Source of the DNA: Pararhizobium qamdonense
GTDB lineage: Bacteria; Pseudomonadota; Alphaproteobacteria; Rhizobiales; Rhizobiaceae
Direction: 5' to 3'
NCBI RefSeq assembly: GCF_029277445.1
Contig: NZ_CP119566.1
Span: forward strand, 837,001-901,000
Length of the DNA: 64,000 nt
A program made the translations under genes and the position numbers. The notes beneath the pieces were generated by a model. That model was given only the letters and a program-made list of their open reading frames with translations, made no database searches and was not told the DNA's origin. Positions 18,593 to 27,787 of the stretch are shown here, one piece after another. How positions within the stretch are numbered: position 1 is the stretch's first letter; each line of letters begins with the position of its first letter.

Positions 18593-19432
18593 ATGAACCT
18601 GTCAAAATTTCTGATGGCTGGCGCCGTCGCATTTGCAACGCTTGCCGCTCCGATGGCTCAGGCCAAGGACTGGAAGACCGTGACCATCACGCTTGAAGGC
18701 GCCTATGCGCCGTGGAACCTCACGAATCCGGACGGCACGCTCGGCGGTTTCGAGCCGGAACTGGCGAAGTATCTCTGCGACCACATGAAGGTCGAATGCA
18801 CACTGGTTGCCTCCGACTGGGATGGCATGATCCCGGCGCTCAACGCCGGCAAGTTCGATGTGATCATGGACGCCCTGTCGATCACCGAAGAACGCAAGAA
18901 GATCATCGATTTCACCATTCCTTATGCCCATACGCATGCGGCTTTTGCGACGCTCAAGGATGGTCCGCTGGCCAATGCCGCAGGTACCGGCACGGTCGTG
19001 AAGCTCGATCCGGGCGCGACCGGCGTCAAGGAAGTCGAAGCGATGAAGGCCGCCTTTGCCGGCAAGACCATCGGTATCCAGGCCGCCACCGTCTATTCCA
19101 AGTTCGTCTATGACAATTTCGGCGATATCGCCACCGTTCGTGAATACAAGACCGGTGCGGAGCGCGATCTCGATCTGGAAACCGGCCGTATCGATCTCGT
19201 CTTCGACGACGCCGTCTACCTGATCTCGGCGTTTGACAAGTCCAACGGAACGCTCGGCTTCACCGGTCCTGAAATCGGCGGCACAATCTTCGGCAGCGGC
19301 GAAGGCCTTGGCGTGCGCCAGGCCGATACCGACCTGCGCGACATGCTGAGCAAGGCGATCCAGGCTGCTCTCGACGACGGCACGATCAAGACCCTGTCGA
19401 TGAAGTGGTTCAAGACCGACGTCACGCCCTGA
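18593..19432 (+). CDS. Polar amino-acid ABC transporter substrate-binding protein
   Basis: 279 residues from the ATG at 18593, which has AGAGGAA seven bases upstream. A cleavable signal peptide (MNLSKFLMAGAVAFATLAAPMAQA) precedes a type II periplasmic binding fold of the HisJ/LAO family: WNLTNPDGTLGGFEPELAKYL, then WDGMIPALNAGKFDVIMDALSIT. It should capture an amino acid or related cation in the periplasm for the two permeases and ATPase that follow. The context, a HutC repressor and a lyase of the histidine family, suggests histidine or a modified histidine. The exact ligand is not readable. Confidence 0.9.
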   Translation: MNLSKFLMAGAVAFATLAAPMAQAKDWKTVTITLEGAYAPWNLTNPDGTLGGFEPELAKYLCDHMKVECTLVASDWDGMIPALNAGKFDVIMDALSITEERKKIIDFTIPYAHTHAAFATLKDGPLANAAGTGTVVKLDPGATGVKEVEAMKAAFAGKTIGIQAATVYSKFVYDNFGDIATVREYKTGAERDLDLETGRIDLVFDDAVYLISAFDKSNGTLGFTGPEIGGTIFGSGEGLGVRQADTDLRDMLSKAIQAALDDGTIKTLSMKWFKTDVTP

Positions 19433-19441
19433 TCTCAAGTC

Positions 19442-19475
19442 TGTCCGCCGCTTGCTATTTTGCCTGCGGCGGGCA
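19442..19475 (+). promoter_or_regulatory. Intercistronic RNA hairpin after the binding-protein gene
   Basis: Ten-base-pair stem (TGTCCGCCGC / GCGGCGGGCA) directly after the binding-protein stop, with no T-run behind it. Hairpins at this place commonly stabilise the upstream mRNA and lower expression of the permease genes. Confidence 0.6.
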
Positions 19476-19576
19476 CACTTGCTGCGGCAGGTCGCTCTCT
19501 TCACGAGGCGCGGCCTTCCATATCCACCTGAAGATCGGGAATCCGGCCTTGCCGGGAACGACGGGATGCCTGCGGC

Positions 19577-20299
19577 ATGGCTTTACTTCAAATGATCGGT
19601 TTTGGCCCCACCGGCTGGGGCGGGCTGCTGCTCGTGGCGGCGCTCATGACGCTCTGCGTCACCGCCGTTGCTCTGTTGATCGGCGCTATCTTGGGCTCGC
19701 TCATTGCCTGGGCGAAGCTTTCGGGAAGCCGGATCATGCGCACGATCGGCGGCATCTACACCACGGTGTTCCGGGGCGTTCCCGAGCTGTTGATCATCTA
19801 TCTCGTCTATTTCGGCGGCTCGAGCGCCGTCACCGCCATCGGCACGGCCATGGGGTATGAGGGCTTCCTGGGGCTGCCCTCCTTTGCGGCCGGTGCGCTG
19901 GCGGTCGGAGTCATCTCCGGCGCCTACCAGGCGGAAGTGTTTCGCGGCGCCTATCTGGCCATCCCCAAGGGGGAACTGGAGGCGGCGCAGGCGATCGGCA
20001 TGAACCGCAGCCTGCGTTTTCGCCGCATCATCGGCCCGCAAGTCTTCCGTTTTGCCATTCCGGGTATCGGCAATGTCTGGCAGCTCAGCCTCAAGGACTC
20101 GGCGCTGGTCTCGGTCACCGGCCTTGCCGATTTGATGCGCACCAGCCAGGTCGCGGCCGGCTCCACCCGCCAGCACTTCCTGTTCTTCATTGTCGGCGGA
20201 TGCCTCTATCTGATCCTCACCAGCTTCTCGGACCGCATTTTCAACAGTGCCGAGAAGCGCGCCAATCGCAGCATGCCGACCAGCCTCGGCCAGGCCTGA
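19577..20299 (+). CDS. Amino-acid ABC transporter permease, HisQ type
   Basis: 240 residues with about five membrane helices. The loop contacting the ATPase reads GELEAAQAIGMNRSLRFRRII, matching the EAA motif of polar amino-acid permeases, preceded by FRGVPELLIIYLVYFG. It pairs with the next permease to form the channel. It lies 145 bp after the binding protein, with a hairpin in the gap, and 16 bp before the second permease. Confidence 0.9.
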   Translation: MALLQMIGFGPTGWGGLLLVAALMTLCVTAVALLIGAILGSLIAWAKLSGSRIMRTIGGIYTTVFRGVPELLIIYLVYFGGSSAVTAIGTAMGYEGFLGLPSFAAGALAVGVISGAYQAEVFRGAYLAIPKGELEAAQAIGMNRSLRFRRIIGPQVFRFAIPGIGNVWQLSLKDSALVSVTGLADLMRTSQVAAGSTRQHFLFFIVGGCLYLILTSFSDRIFNSAEKRANRSMPTSLGQA

Positions 20300-20314
20300 T
20301 CAAGGAGACGCGCG

Positions 20315-21025
20315 ATGGACATCGCCTTCATGTTCGAGACCATGAAAACGCTGCTGGCCGCTCTGCCGATGACGCTGGCGCTGTTTTCCCTTTCCGTCAT
20401 CTTCGGCGGGCTTCTGGCACTTCTGATCGTCTGGATGCGCGTCAGCGGCAATGCCGCCGCCCGCAATTTCGCCAAGGGCTATATCTTCGTGTTCCGCGGC
20501 TCGCCGCTTTTGATCCAGATGTTCCTGATCTTCTATGGCCTCGGCCAGTTCGGCTTCATCCGTTACAGTTTCCTGTGGCCGGCGCTGCGCGAGCCCTTCG
20601 TCTGCGCCGTCCTGTCGCTGGCGCTTTGCACCGCCGGTTATTCCGCCGAAATCTTCCGCTTCGGGCTTCGGGCCATTCCGGCCAAGGAGATCGAGGCGGC
20701 GCGCTCCATCGGCATGTCCGGCTTTCTGTTGACCCGCCGCATCCTTGCCCCGATCGCCTTCCGCCATGCGCTGCCGGCCTATTCGACGGAGGTGGTGATG
20801 ATGGTGAAATCGACAGCGCTTGCCAGCCTCGTCACCGTCTGGGAAGTAACCGGTGTAGCGCAGCGGCTGATCTCGCAGACCTACCGCACGATGGAAGTCT
20901 TCCTCTGTGCCGCCGCCATCTATCTCATCCTCAACTTCATCATCCTGCAGGCGATGGCGCTGCTTGAATACAAGCTGACCCCGCATCGCCGCGCTGCTCC
21001 TCTTTTCCCGGTGCCGCAACGATGA
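20315..21025 (+). CDS. Amino-acid ABC transporter permease, HisM type
   Basis: 236 residues, about five membrane helices, with the EAA loop [20 protein letters not shown] and [16 protein letters not shown]. Ribosome site AAGGAG precedes the ATG. Its stop overlaps the start of the ATPase gene by 4 bp, indicating translational coupling. It is the second half of the heterodimeric importer channel. Confidence 0.9.
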   Translation: MDIAFMFETMKTLLAALPMTLALFSLSVIFGGLLALLIVWMRVSGNAAARNFAKGYIFVFRGSPLLIQMFLIFYGLGQFGFIRYSFLWPALREPFVCAVLSLALCTAGYSAEIFRFGLRAIPAKEIEAARSIGMSGFLLTRRILAPIAFRHALPAYSTEVVMMVKSTALASLVTVWEVTGVAQRLISQTYRTMEVFLCAAAIYLILNFIILQAMALLEYKLTPHRRAAPLFPVPQR

Positions 21026-21828
21026 ACGCCGCGACCCTCAACCAGACTGGAACGACCATGGCAGGCACGACCCGGCTTTCCGTCCGCAACATCCGCAAGA
21101 GTTTCGGCACGCATGAAGTGCTGCGCGGCATCTCGCTCGAGGCCCGCGATGGCGATGTCATCTCGCTGCTCGGCGCCAGCGGCTCCGGCAAATCGACCTT
21201 CCTGCGCTGCATCAATCTTCTTGAAATTGCCGATCACGGCGAGATTTCCGTCGATGGCGAGCTGATCCAGATGCAGCAGCGCGGGGGAAAGAATGTCCCC
21301 GCCAACCGCCGGCAGGTGGACCGGATCCGCTCCGAACTCGGCATGGTGTTCCAGTCGTTCAATCTCTGGTCCCATATGACGATCCTTGAGAATGTCATCG
21401 AGGGGCCGGTTCATGTGCTGAAGCGCCCGCGCGCCGAATGTATTGCGGAAGCCGAGGCGCTTTTGGAAAAGGTGGGGATCGCGGAAAAGCGCCATGCCTA
21501 TCCAGCCCATCTTTCCGGCGGCCAGCAGCAGCGCGCGGCGATTGCCCGCTCATTGGCAATGCGGCCGAAGGTGATGCTTTTCGACGAGCCAACCTCGGCG
21601 CTTGATCCTGAACTGGTCGGCGAAGTGCTGCGCGTCATGCGTTCGCTGGCCGAAGAGGGCATGACCATGCTGGTCGTCACCCATGAAATGAGCTTTGCCC
21701 GCAACGTTTCCAACCGGGTGATCTTCATGAAATCCGGCGAGATCGACAGCGACGGCGCGCCGGAAGAGCTGTTCGGTTCCGGCGGTTCGCCGAGCTTCCG
21801 CCAGTTCATCGGCAATTTCGGAGGCTGA
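21022..21828 (+). CDS. Amino-acid ABC transporter ATP-binding protein, HisP type
   Basis: 268 residues with Walker [10 protein letters not shown], signature LSGGQQQR, Walker [16 protein letters not shown] and the H-loop THEMSFA. It energises the importer made of the two permeases upstream. An internal ATG ([12 protein letters not shown]) 12 codons in is a possible alternative start, but the ATGA overlap favours the one given. The lyase gene starts 2 bp after its stop, so importer and enzymes form one transcript. Confidence 0.95.
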   Translation: MNAATLNQTGTTMAGTTRLSVRNIRKSFGTHEVLRGISLEARDGDVISLLGASGSGKSTFLRCINLLEIADHGEISVDGELIQMQQRGGKNVPANRRQVDRIRSELGMVFQSFNLWSHMTILENVIEGPVHVLKRPRAECIAEAEALLEKVGIAEKRHAYPAHLSGGQQQRAAIARSLAMRPKVMLFDEPTSALDPELVGEVLRVMRSLAEEGMTMLVVTHEMSFARNVSNRVIFMKSGEIDSDGAPEELFGSGGSPSFRQFIGNFGG

Positions 21829-21830
21829 AC

Positions 21831-23324
21831 GTGCAGGACATCGTACTCGACACGGCACCCGGCTGGCGTGCCGTGGCTGCGGTTGCCGATGGTGCAACGC
21901 TGTCGCTTTCCGACGCGGCCAGGACGCGGATCGGAACAGCAAGCCGCATCGTGTCGGCGATCGTCGAAAGCGGCGTGCGGGCCTATGGGGTGAATACCGG
22001 CGTCGGGGCGCTTGCCGATACGGTGGTCGATCGTCCCTCGCAGAGCCGCCTGTCGCGCAACATCATTTTGAGCCATGCCTGTGGCGTCGGCCCGTTGCTG
22101 GAGGCGCGGGAAGTTCGCGCCATCATCGCCGCCCAGATCGCCAATTTTTCCCACGGTCATTCCGGCGTGCGGCCAGTGATCGTGGACCTGCTGCAGGTCT
22201 TTCTGCGCGAAGATTGCATTCCCGACGTGCCGTCCAAGGGTTCGGCCGGCTATCTCAGCCATAATGCCCATATTGCGCTGGTATTGATCGGCGAGGGCAG
22301 GGCGCGGCTGAAGGGCGTTCCGGTATCCGGTGCGCAGGCTTTGCAGGCGCTTGGCGTTCCGCCGCTGGTTTTGCAGGCAAAGGAAGGCTTGAGCCTCGTC
22401 AATGGCACGGCCTGTTCTACCGGGCTCGGGGCCGTGGCGCTCGCGCGGGCTGAACGGCTTCTGGTCTGGGCCGATGCCATCGCAGCGTTGACGATCGAGG
22501 CGCTCGGCGGTCAGATGACCGCGTTTGACGCTGACGTGCTCGCGCTTCGCAAATCCAAGGGGATCGAGAAGGTCGGCAGCACTTTGCGCGCGCGTCTCGC
22601 CGGTAGTGGTCTGATCGAGGCGGCGAAAGGTGCGCGCACGCAGGATGCCTTAAGCCTTCGCTCGGTTCCGCACGCCCATGGCGCGGGATGGGATGTGTTT
22701 GATTTCGCCGGAATGGTCGTCGATCAGGAACTGGCCTCCGTGACGGACAATCCGGCAGTGTCCGGCACGCCGGAGACACCGGTGGTGTCCTCCGAGGCGC
22801 ATGCTGTGGCGCCGGCGCTCGGCCAGGCGCTGGATAGTCTCGCCATCGCCATTGCCCAGATTTCGATGATGAGCGAGCGCCGGATCGACCGTCTCGTCAA
22901 TCCGCTGGTGAGCGGTCTTCCGGCCTTTCTCGCCGCCGATCCGGGTGCCGGGTCCGGCTTCATGATCGCGCAATATACGGCAGCGGCTCTTGCGGCGGAA
23001 AACCGCCGTCTCGGGGCTCCGGCAAGCCTGGATGGCGGCATCACGTCGGCGCTGCAGGAGGATTTTCTTGGGCATCCGACGGCTGCGGCCAACAAGCTGC
23101 TTGCCGTGATCGATAATGCCGAGCAGATCCTCGGCATCGAATTTGCCGCTGCCGCGCAGGCGCAGGATTTCAAGGCCGATGTGGCGCCGCGCGCTGTGGG
23201 TACCGACGTGCTCTATCGCCATATCCGCGCGAATATGCCAACCTATGCCGACGACCGGCCGCTCGGCTGGGATCTGGAAAAGGCCCGCGACCTGCTCTTG
23301 CAATCGCCGCCTCCCCATATCTGA
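21831..23324 (+). CDS. Histidine/aromatic ammonia-lyase homologue lacking the MIO Ala-Ser-Gly triad
   Basis: 497 residues, aligned along its length with the HAL/PAL family: YGVNTGVG at 52-59, QAKEGLSLVNGT near 185, SVTDNPAVSG near 303. In the family the cofactor forms from Ala-Ser-Gly inside [15 protein letters not shown], as in HutH in this same window. Here the stretch reads KGSAGYLSHNAH (residues 136-147): three residues shorter, with no X-Ser-Gly triad. The frame continues normally on both sides, so it is not a frameshift. The start follows the ABC ATPase by 2 bp and a flavin oxidase follows. It may have another reaction (mutase, hydratase or binding role) or be inactive as a lyase; the substrate is probably histidine-like. 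Confidence 0.85.
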   Translation: MQDIVLDTAPGWRAVAAVADGATLSLSDAARTRIGTASRIVSAIVESGVRAYGVNTGVGALADTVVDRPSQSRLSRNIILSHACGVGPLLEAREVRAIIAAQIANFSHGHSGVRPVIVDLLQVFLREDCIPDVPSKGSAGYLSHNAHIALVLIGEGRARLKGVPVSGAQALQALGVPPLVLQAKEGLSLVNGTACSTGLGAVALARAERLLVWADAIAALTIEALGGQMTAFDADVLALRKSKGIEKVGSTLRARLAGSGLIEAAKGARTQDALSLRSVPHAHGAGWDVFDFAGMVVDQELASVTDNPAVSGTPETPVVSSEAHAVAPALGQALDSLAIAIAQISMMSERRIDRLVNPLVSGLPAFLAADPGAGSGFMIAQYTAAALAAENRRLGAPASLDGGITSALQEDFLGHPTAAANKLLAVIDNAEQILGIEFAAAAQAQDFKADVAPRAVGTDVLYRHIRANMPTYADDRPLGWDLEKARDLLLQSPPPHI

Positions 23325-23345
23325 AACTCCCGAAAGGATCGTGCC

Positions 23346-24503
23346 ATGACCGCCCATTTTGACGTTGCCGTTATCGGCCTTGGCGCCATGGGCAGTGCTG
23401 CGATCGCGCATCTGGCCGCCCGTGGTGCAAAGGTGATCGGCATAGACGCCTATTATCCGGCACACGCGCTAAGTTCGTCGCATGGCGATAGCCGGTTGAT
23501 TAGGCTTGGTTATTTCGAAGACCCATCCTATGTGCCGCTGCTGCAGCGTGCCTATGCCAACTGGCGCGCGCTCGAAGCGCGGCTGCGCGAGGATATTTTG
23601 ACGATCACCGGCGTGCTGCAGATCGGCAAACCCGACAGCAAGATCGTCAGCGGCACGAAGAAGAGCTGCGCGCTGCACAACCTGCCGCTCGAAACCCTTG
23701 ATCCCGGCGAAATGCGCCGCCGCTTCCCGGTGTTTTCTCTCGATGATGACGAGGTGGCACTGCTCGATCCGCAGGGTGGTTATCTCAAGCCCGAAGCGGC
23801 TGTGATGGGGCATCTGAAACTTGCGGCCGCCGATGGTGCCGCCTTGCATTTCGGCGAGAAGGTGACGGCGATCGAGCCGGGCGAGGGCGGGGTTGCCATC
23901 GTTTCGCAGACCGGGCGTTATCATGCGAGCAAGGTCATCGTTGCGACCGGCTCATGGATCGGCGAGCTGGTGCCTGATCTGCGCGACCATGCGGTGCCGA
24001 TCAAGCAGGTAGTCTCCTGGTATCAACCCACCGACGGTTTTGTCACGATGCCGCAACGCATGCCGGTGTTCATCCGTGACGAGGGCGACAACGGTTCATT
24101 CTTTGGCTTCCCGGCGATCGGCGTCGATGGCGTCAAGGTCGGCCGTCATGCGCATTTCCGCGAACCGATCGATCCGAACCAGCCCAATCCGGCCGTCAAC
24201 GGCAAGGACACGGATCTGCTCGACAGCTTCATCAAGCGCCGGCTGCCGGCCGCTGCCGGGCTGCGGGTACGCTCCACCACCTGCCGCTATACGATGCTGC
24301 CGAGCGAGGATTTTTTGCTCGATCTGTTACCGGGCGACAAACGCATCGTCGTGGCGTCGCCCTGCTCCGGCCATGGGTTCAAGTTCACCAGCGTCGTGGG
24401 CGAGATCCTTGCCGATCTGGCGCTGGAGGGCGGCACGGACTTGCCGATCGGGGCCTTCTCGTTTGCCGCGATGGACCGGTTTCTGGCAGCGCGGGCGGCT
24501 TGA
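23346..24503 (+). CDS. Monomeric sarcosine oxidase / N-methyltryptophan oxidase-like flavoprotein
   Basis: 385 residues of the DAO superfamily. The N-terminal FAD dinucleotide fold is FDVAVIGLGAMGSA, followed by SSSHGDSRLIRLGY as in MSOX/SolA. Cys313 in TTCRYTMLPSEDF occupies the place of the cysteine that binds FAD covalently in monomeric sarcosine oxidase, and PCSGHGFKF closes the active site. Such enzymes oxidise N-methyl or secondary amines to imines, releasing formaldehyde or an aldehyde plus H2O2. It lies between the MIO-less lyase (21 bp) and an arginase-family gene (2 bp), so it likely demethylates or deaminates the imported compound. Confidence 0.88.
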   Translation: MTAHFDVAVIGLGAMGSAAIAHLAARGAKVIGIDAYYPAHALSSSHGDSRLIRLGYFEDPSYVPLLQRAYANWRALEARLREDILTITGVLQIGKPDSKIVSGTKKSCALHNLPLETLDPGEMRRRFPVFSLDDDEVALLDPQGGYLKPEAAVMGHLKLAAADGAALHFGEKVTAIEPGEGGVAIVSQTGRYHASKVIVATGSWIGELVPDLRDHAVPIKQVVSWYQPTDGFVTMPQRMPVFIRDEGDNGSFFGFPAIGVDGVKVGRHAHFREPIDPNQPNPAVNGKDTDLLDSFIKRRLPAAAGLRVRSTTCRYTMLPSEDFLLDLLPGDKRIVVASPCSGHGFKFTSVVGEILADLALEGGTDLPIGAFSFAAMDRFLAARAA

Positions 24504-24505
24504 GC

Positions 24506-25438
24506 ATGACCTACACATTGAAACCTGCGACCGCGACCTTCCTTGGCCTGCCGGCCGCGCGCCAGGCCCGGCCGGGTTCGGCAGCGATTTTCGGCGCAGT
24601 GCATGGAACCGCCTATCCGAATGCCGTTCAGACTATATCCGGCATATCAGCGCCTGATGCTGTGCGCCGGGCGATCACGGAAGCATCCGTGCATGTGGAT
24701 CACTGGGATTTCGATTTTGACGGCCCTCTGTTGAACGATGGTGGGCTGGATGTGGTGGATCTCGGCGATATCGAGACGGAGCCAGAGGACAATGCCGGTA
24801 ATCGCGCGGCGATCGAGGCGGCAACACGGGATATCCGGGCGGCGGGCGCTGTTCCGATCCTGATCGGCGGCGACGATTCGGCCGCTATTCCTTTCATGCG
24901 CGGTCTTGCGGATGCCGTTGACCTGCATATCCTGCAGATCGATGCGCATATCGATTGGCGCGACAGGATCGGTGAAGAGACGCTCGGCTATTCCAGCACG
25001 ATGCGGCGGGCTTCCGAACTGCCGTTCGTGCGCTCCATGACCCAGGTCGGCATTCGCGCCGTCGGCAGTGCGCGCCGGGAAGAGGTCGAGGCGGCAAAAG
25101 CCTGGGGTTCGCGGGTGGTCACGGTGCGCCAGGTGCGGGCAAGCGGTGTCGCCGAAATCGCCGATGCCATCCCGCGTGACGGCGCGCTGCTGATCCATAT
25201 CGATGTCGATGCGCTCGATCCGTCGATCTGCCCCGGCATCAACGCCTTGTCGCCTGGAGGCCTGTGGTTTGAGGAAGTGACCGATCTGATTGCCGCAGCC
25301 ATGACCGGGCGCAGGCTTGCCGGCTTCTCCATCGTCGAGTTTCAGCCGGCAAACGACGTCAACTCCATGACCGCGACGGTCGTTGGCAGGTTGATCTGCC
25401 ATGTCCTGGGCAATCTGGCCCGCCAGACCGGGGGCTAG
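24506..25438 (+). CDS. Arginase/agmatinase-family hydrolase with an altered first metal motif
   Basis: 310 residues of the ureohydrolase fold. The dinuclear metal ligands are mostly kept: DAHID at 146-150 and IDVDALDP with Asp233 and Asp235. The first motif, usually GGDHS, reads GGDDS (121-125), replacing a metal-binding histidine by Asp124. The family includes arginase, agmatinase, guanidinobutyrase, formiminoglutamase and nickel guanidine hydrolase. A formimino or guanidino bond in a histidine-derived product would fit the neighbours. The ATG at 24506 follows the oxidase stop by 2 bp. It converges on hutD and is the last gene of the island. Confidence 0.82.
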   Translation: MTYTLKPATATFLGLPAARQARPGSAAIFGAVHGTAYPNAVQTISGISAPDAVRRAITEASVHVDHWDFDFDGPLLNDGGLDVVDLGDIETEPEDNAGNRAAIEAATRDIRAAGAVPILIGGDDSAAIPFMRGLADAVDLHILQIDAHIDWRDRIGEETLGYSSTMRRASELPFVRSMTQVGIRAVGSARREEVEAAKAWGSRVVTVRQVRASGVAEIADAIPRDGALLIHIDVDALDPSICPGINALSPGGLWFEEVTDLIAAAMTGRRLAGFSIVEFQPANDVNSMTATVVGRLICHVLGNLARQTGG

Positions 25439-25445
25439 AGTTGTT

Positions 25446-26012
25446 TTAAGCCGGGGTGATGCGGATCAGGTACGTCTCCGTTGGCATGTCGGACGTGATC
25501 AGCACGACGCCCTCAAGGATGGCGCAATCGAGACGTCCGAGTTCTTCGCCGTGGCTCTGGCTGTCGATCCGCATGTTGCCGAGCGAAAGAAGCATCGTGA
25601 CGCCGCCTTCGGCATCCAGATGATGCTGGCCTTCGACAACCCGCCTTTCGACCTGATGTGTCCATTGCCCCCGGCGCGTCATGACATTGAGATCGACGAT
25701 CGTTCCCGATACCAGCCGCGCGGATGTCTGGGCGTCGGCCGGGAAGGCCAGCGGGTGAGAGGCCTGCGTCAACAGGGTGGAGGGCCTTCCGGCGATGTCG
25801 AGCTCCATGCCTTTCCCCTCAAGGATCGACAGGGTGCGGTCTATTCCAGCGAAAACGGAAAACGGTCCATCGCTTGCCACCGTCGCCATGCTGACGCGCC
25901 AACCGAAACTTGCGAGATCGGCTTCCGGCGGAAACACCGCAATCTCCACCGTCTCGCCGCCGCCGTTTTTCCACGGCATGCGGCGATAATCTTTCGAGTG
26001 AAGAACGTGCAT
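25446..26012 (-). CDS. hutD: HutD family protein
   Basis: 188 residues from the second ATG (26012), which has AAGGGA 9 bases upstream; the ATG two codons earlier is too close to it. It has the HutD opening LHSKDYRRMPWKNGGGETVEI and a bicupin-like beta pattern (SMATVASDGPFSVFAGIDRTL). HutD accompanies hut operons; it is thought to modulate or protect hut expression, possibly by binding urocanate or formylglutamate, and is not catalytic in the known pathway. It is the last gene of the hutI-H-G-U-D run, 101 bp after hutU with a small hairpin in the gap. Confidence 0.88.
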   Translation of the reverse strand: MHVLHSKDYRRMPWKNGGGETVEIAVFPPEADLASFGWRVSMATVASDGPFSVFAGIDRTLSILEGKGMELDIAGRPSTLLTQASHPLAFPADAQTSARLVSGTIVDLNVMTRRGQWTHQVERRVVEGQHHLDAEGGVTMLLSLGNMRIDSQSHGEELGRLDCAILEGVVLITSDMPTETYLIRITPA

Positions 26013-26079
26013 AGCCATTGTCCCTTAAAGGTGGCGTGTCCGTTGGCATAGAAGCCAGCCTTGTTTTACAGGCGTCCTG

Positions 26080-26099
26080 GACCTCATAAACGAGAGGTC
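26080..26099. promoter_or_regulatory. Hairpin between hutU and hutD
   Basis: GACCTC and GAGGTC are perfect arms with an 8-base loop. No T-run follows on the minus strand, so it is more likely an mRNA-stability element than a terminator. Confidence 0.35.
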
Positions 26100-26113
26100 G
26101 AGGATCGCTGATT

Positions 26114-27787
26114 TTAGTTCCCCAGAATCCCCGGCAACCGCAGACCCTTTTCCTTGGCGCAATCGATGGCAATGTCGTAGCCCGCGTCGGCGTGGCGCAT
26201 GACGCCGGTGGCCGGGTCGTTCCAGAGCACGCGCTCCAGGCGGCGGGCCGCATCGTCGGTACCATCGGCGCAGATGACGACGCCGGAATGCTGCGAGAAG
26301 CCCATGCCGACGCCGCCGCCATGGTGCAACGACACCCAGGTGGCGCCCGATGCGGTGTTGAGCAACGCGTTGAGCAGCGGCCAGTCGGATACGGCGTCCG
26401 AGCCATCCTTCATCGCTTCGGTCTCGCGGTTTGGCGAGGCGACGGAGCCGGAATCGAGATGGTCGCGGCCGATGACGACCGGGGCGGAGAGTTCGCCTGT
26501 TCTGACCATCTCGTTGAAGGCGAGGCCCAGCCGGTGGCGGTCGCCGAGACCGACCCAGCAAATGCGCGCCGGCAAGCCCTGGAAGGCGATGCGTTCGGCG
26601 GCCATGTCGAGCCAGTTGTGCAGGTGCTTGTTGCCGGGGGTGAGTTCCTTCACCTTGGCATCCGTCTTGCGGATGTCTTCCGGATCACCGGAGAGTGCTG
26701 CCCAGCGGAAGGGGCCGATGCCGCGGCAAAACAGTGGGCGGATATAGGCGGGCACAAAGCCCGGAAAGGCAAAGGCGTTTTCGAGGCCCTCATCCTTGGC
26801 GACCTGGCGGATGTTGTTGCCATAGTCGAAGGTCGGGATGCCCATGTCCTGGAAGGCGATCATCGCCTCGACATGGTCGCGCATGGAGGCGCGGGCCGCC
26901 TTTTCGACGGCTTTCGGGTCGCTTTCGCGCTTTTCCTTCCACTCTCCCATCGTCCAGCCCTTCGGCAGATAGCCGTTGACCGGGTCATGGGCCGAGGTCT
27001 GGTCGGTGACCATGTCGGGGCGGATGCCGCGGCGGACCATTTCCGGCAGGATTTCGGCGGTATTGCCGAGCAGGCCGACGGATTTTGCCTCGCCGGCGGC
27101 GGTCCAGCGCGCGATCATTTCCATCGCCTCGTCCAGCGTTTCCGCCTTCTCATCGACATAGCGGGTGCGCAGGCGGAAATCGATCGAATCGGGATTGCAT
27201 TCCACGGCAAGGCAGCAGGCGCCGGCCATGACGGCGGCCAGCGGCTGGGCGCCGCCCATGCCGCCGAGACCGCCGGTCAGAACCCATTTGCCCTTGAGGT
27301 TATCGCCATAGTGCTGGCGTCCGGCCTCGACGAAGGTCTCGTAGGTGCCCTGAACGATACCCTGCGTGCCGATATAAATCCACGAACCGGCCGTCATCTG
27401 GCCGTACATGGCAAGGCCCTTCTTATCCAGTTCGTTGAAATGATCCCAGGTCGCCCAATGCGGAACGAGGTTGGAATTGGCGATGAGCACGCGCGGCGCA
27501 TCCTTGTGGGTGCGGAACACGCCGACCGGCTTGCCCGACTGCACCATCAGCGTCTCGTCTTCATTGAGGTCGCGCAGCGTTTCGACGATCTTGTCGAAAT
27601 CGGCCCAGGTGCGGGCGGCGCGGCCGATGCCGCCATAGACGACCAGTTCATGCGGGTTCTCGGCCACTTCGGGATCGAGATTGTTCATCAGCATGCGAAG
27701 CGGCGCTTCGGTCATCCAGGATTTTGCGGTCAGCTCGGTGCCACGGGCGGCGCGGACGTCGCGAATATTGTGACGAGGATTGGTCAT
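26114..27787 (-). CDS. hutU: Urocanate hydratase
   Basis: 557 residues, the family length. It uses tightly bound NAD+ as an electrophile to turn urocanate into imidazolonepropionate, the second step of histidine degradation. Recognisable stretches are [19 protein letters not shown] in the NAD-binding domain, [18 protein letters not shown] and [16 protein letters not shown]. The start overlaps the hutG stop by 4 bp (ATGA), so translation is coupled. Cytoplasmic enzyme in the hutI-H-G-U-D operon. Confidence 0.97.
   Translation of the reverse strand: MTNPRHNIRDVRAARGTELTAKSWMTEAPLRMLMNNLDPEVAENPHELVVYGGIGRAARTWADFDKIVETLRDLNEDETLMVQSGKPVGVFRTHKDAPRVLIANSNLVPHWATWDHFNELDKKGLAMYGQMTAGSWIYIGTQGIVQGTYETFVEAGRQHYGDNLKGKWVLTGGLGGMGGAQPLAAVMAGACCLAVECNPDSIDFRLRTRYVDEKAETLDEAMEMIARWTAAGEAKSVGLLGNTAEILPEMVRRGIRPDMVTDQTSAHDPVNGYLPKGWTMGEWKEKRESDPKAVEKAARASMRDHVEAMIAFQDMGIPTFDYGNNIRQVAKDEGLENAFAFPGFVPAYIRPLFCRGIGPFRWAALSGDPEDIRKTDAKVKELTPGNKHLHNWLDMAAERIAFQGLPARICWVGLGDRHRLGLAFNEMVRTGELSAPVVIGRDHLDSGSVASPNRETEAMKDGSDAVSDWPLLNALLNTASGATWVSLHHGGGVGMGFSQHSGVVICADGTDDAARRLERVLWNDPATGVMRHADAGYDIAIDCAKEKGLRLPGILGN

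Noticed and set aside
22236..22271. Frameshift or sequencing error as the cause of the missing MIO triad
   Set aside because: The deletion is a clean three codons and family motifs continue in the same frame on both sides.
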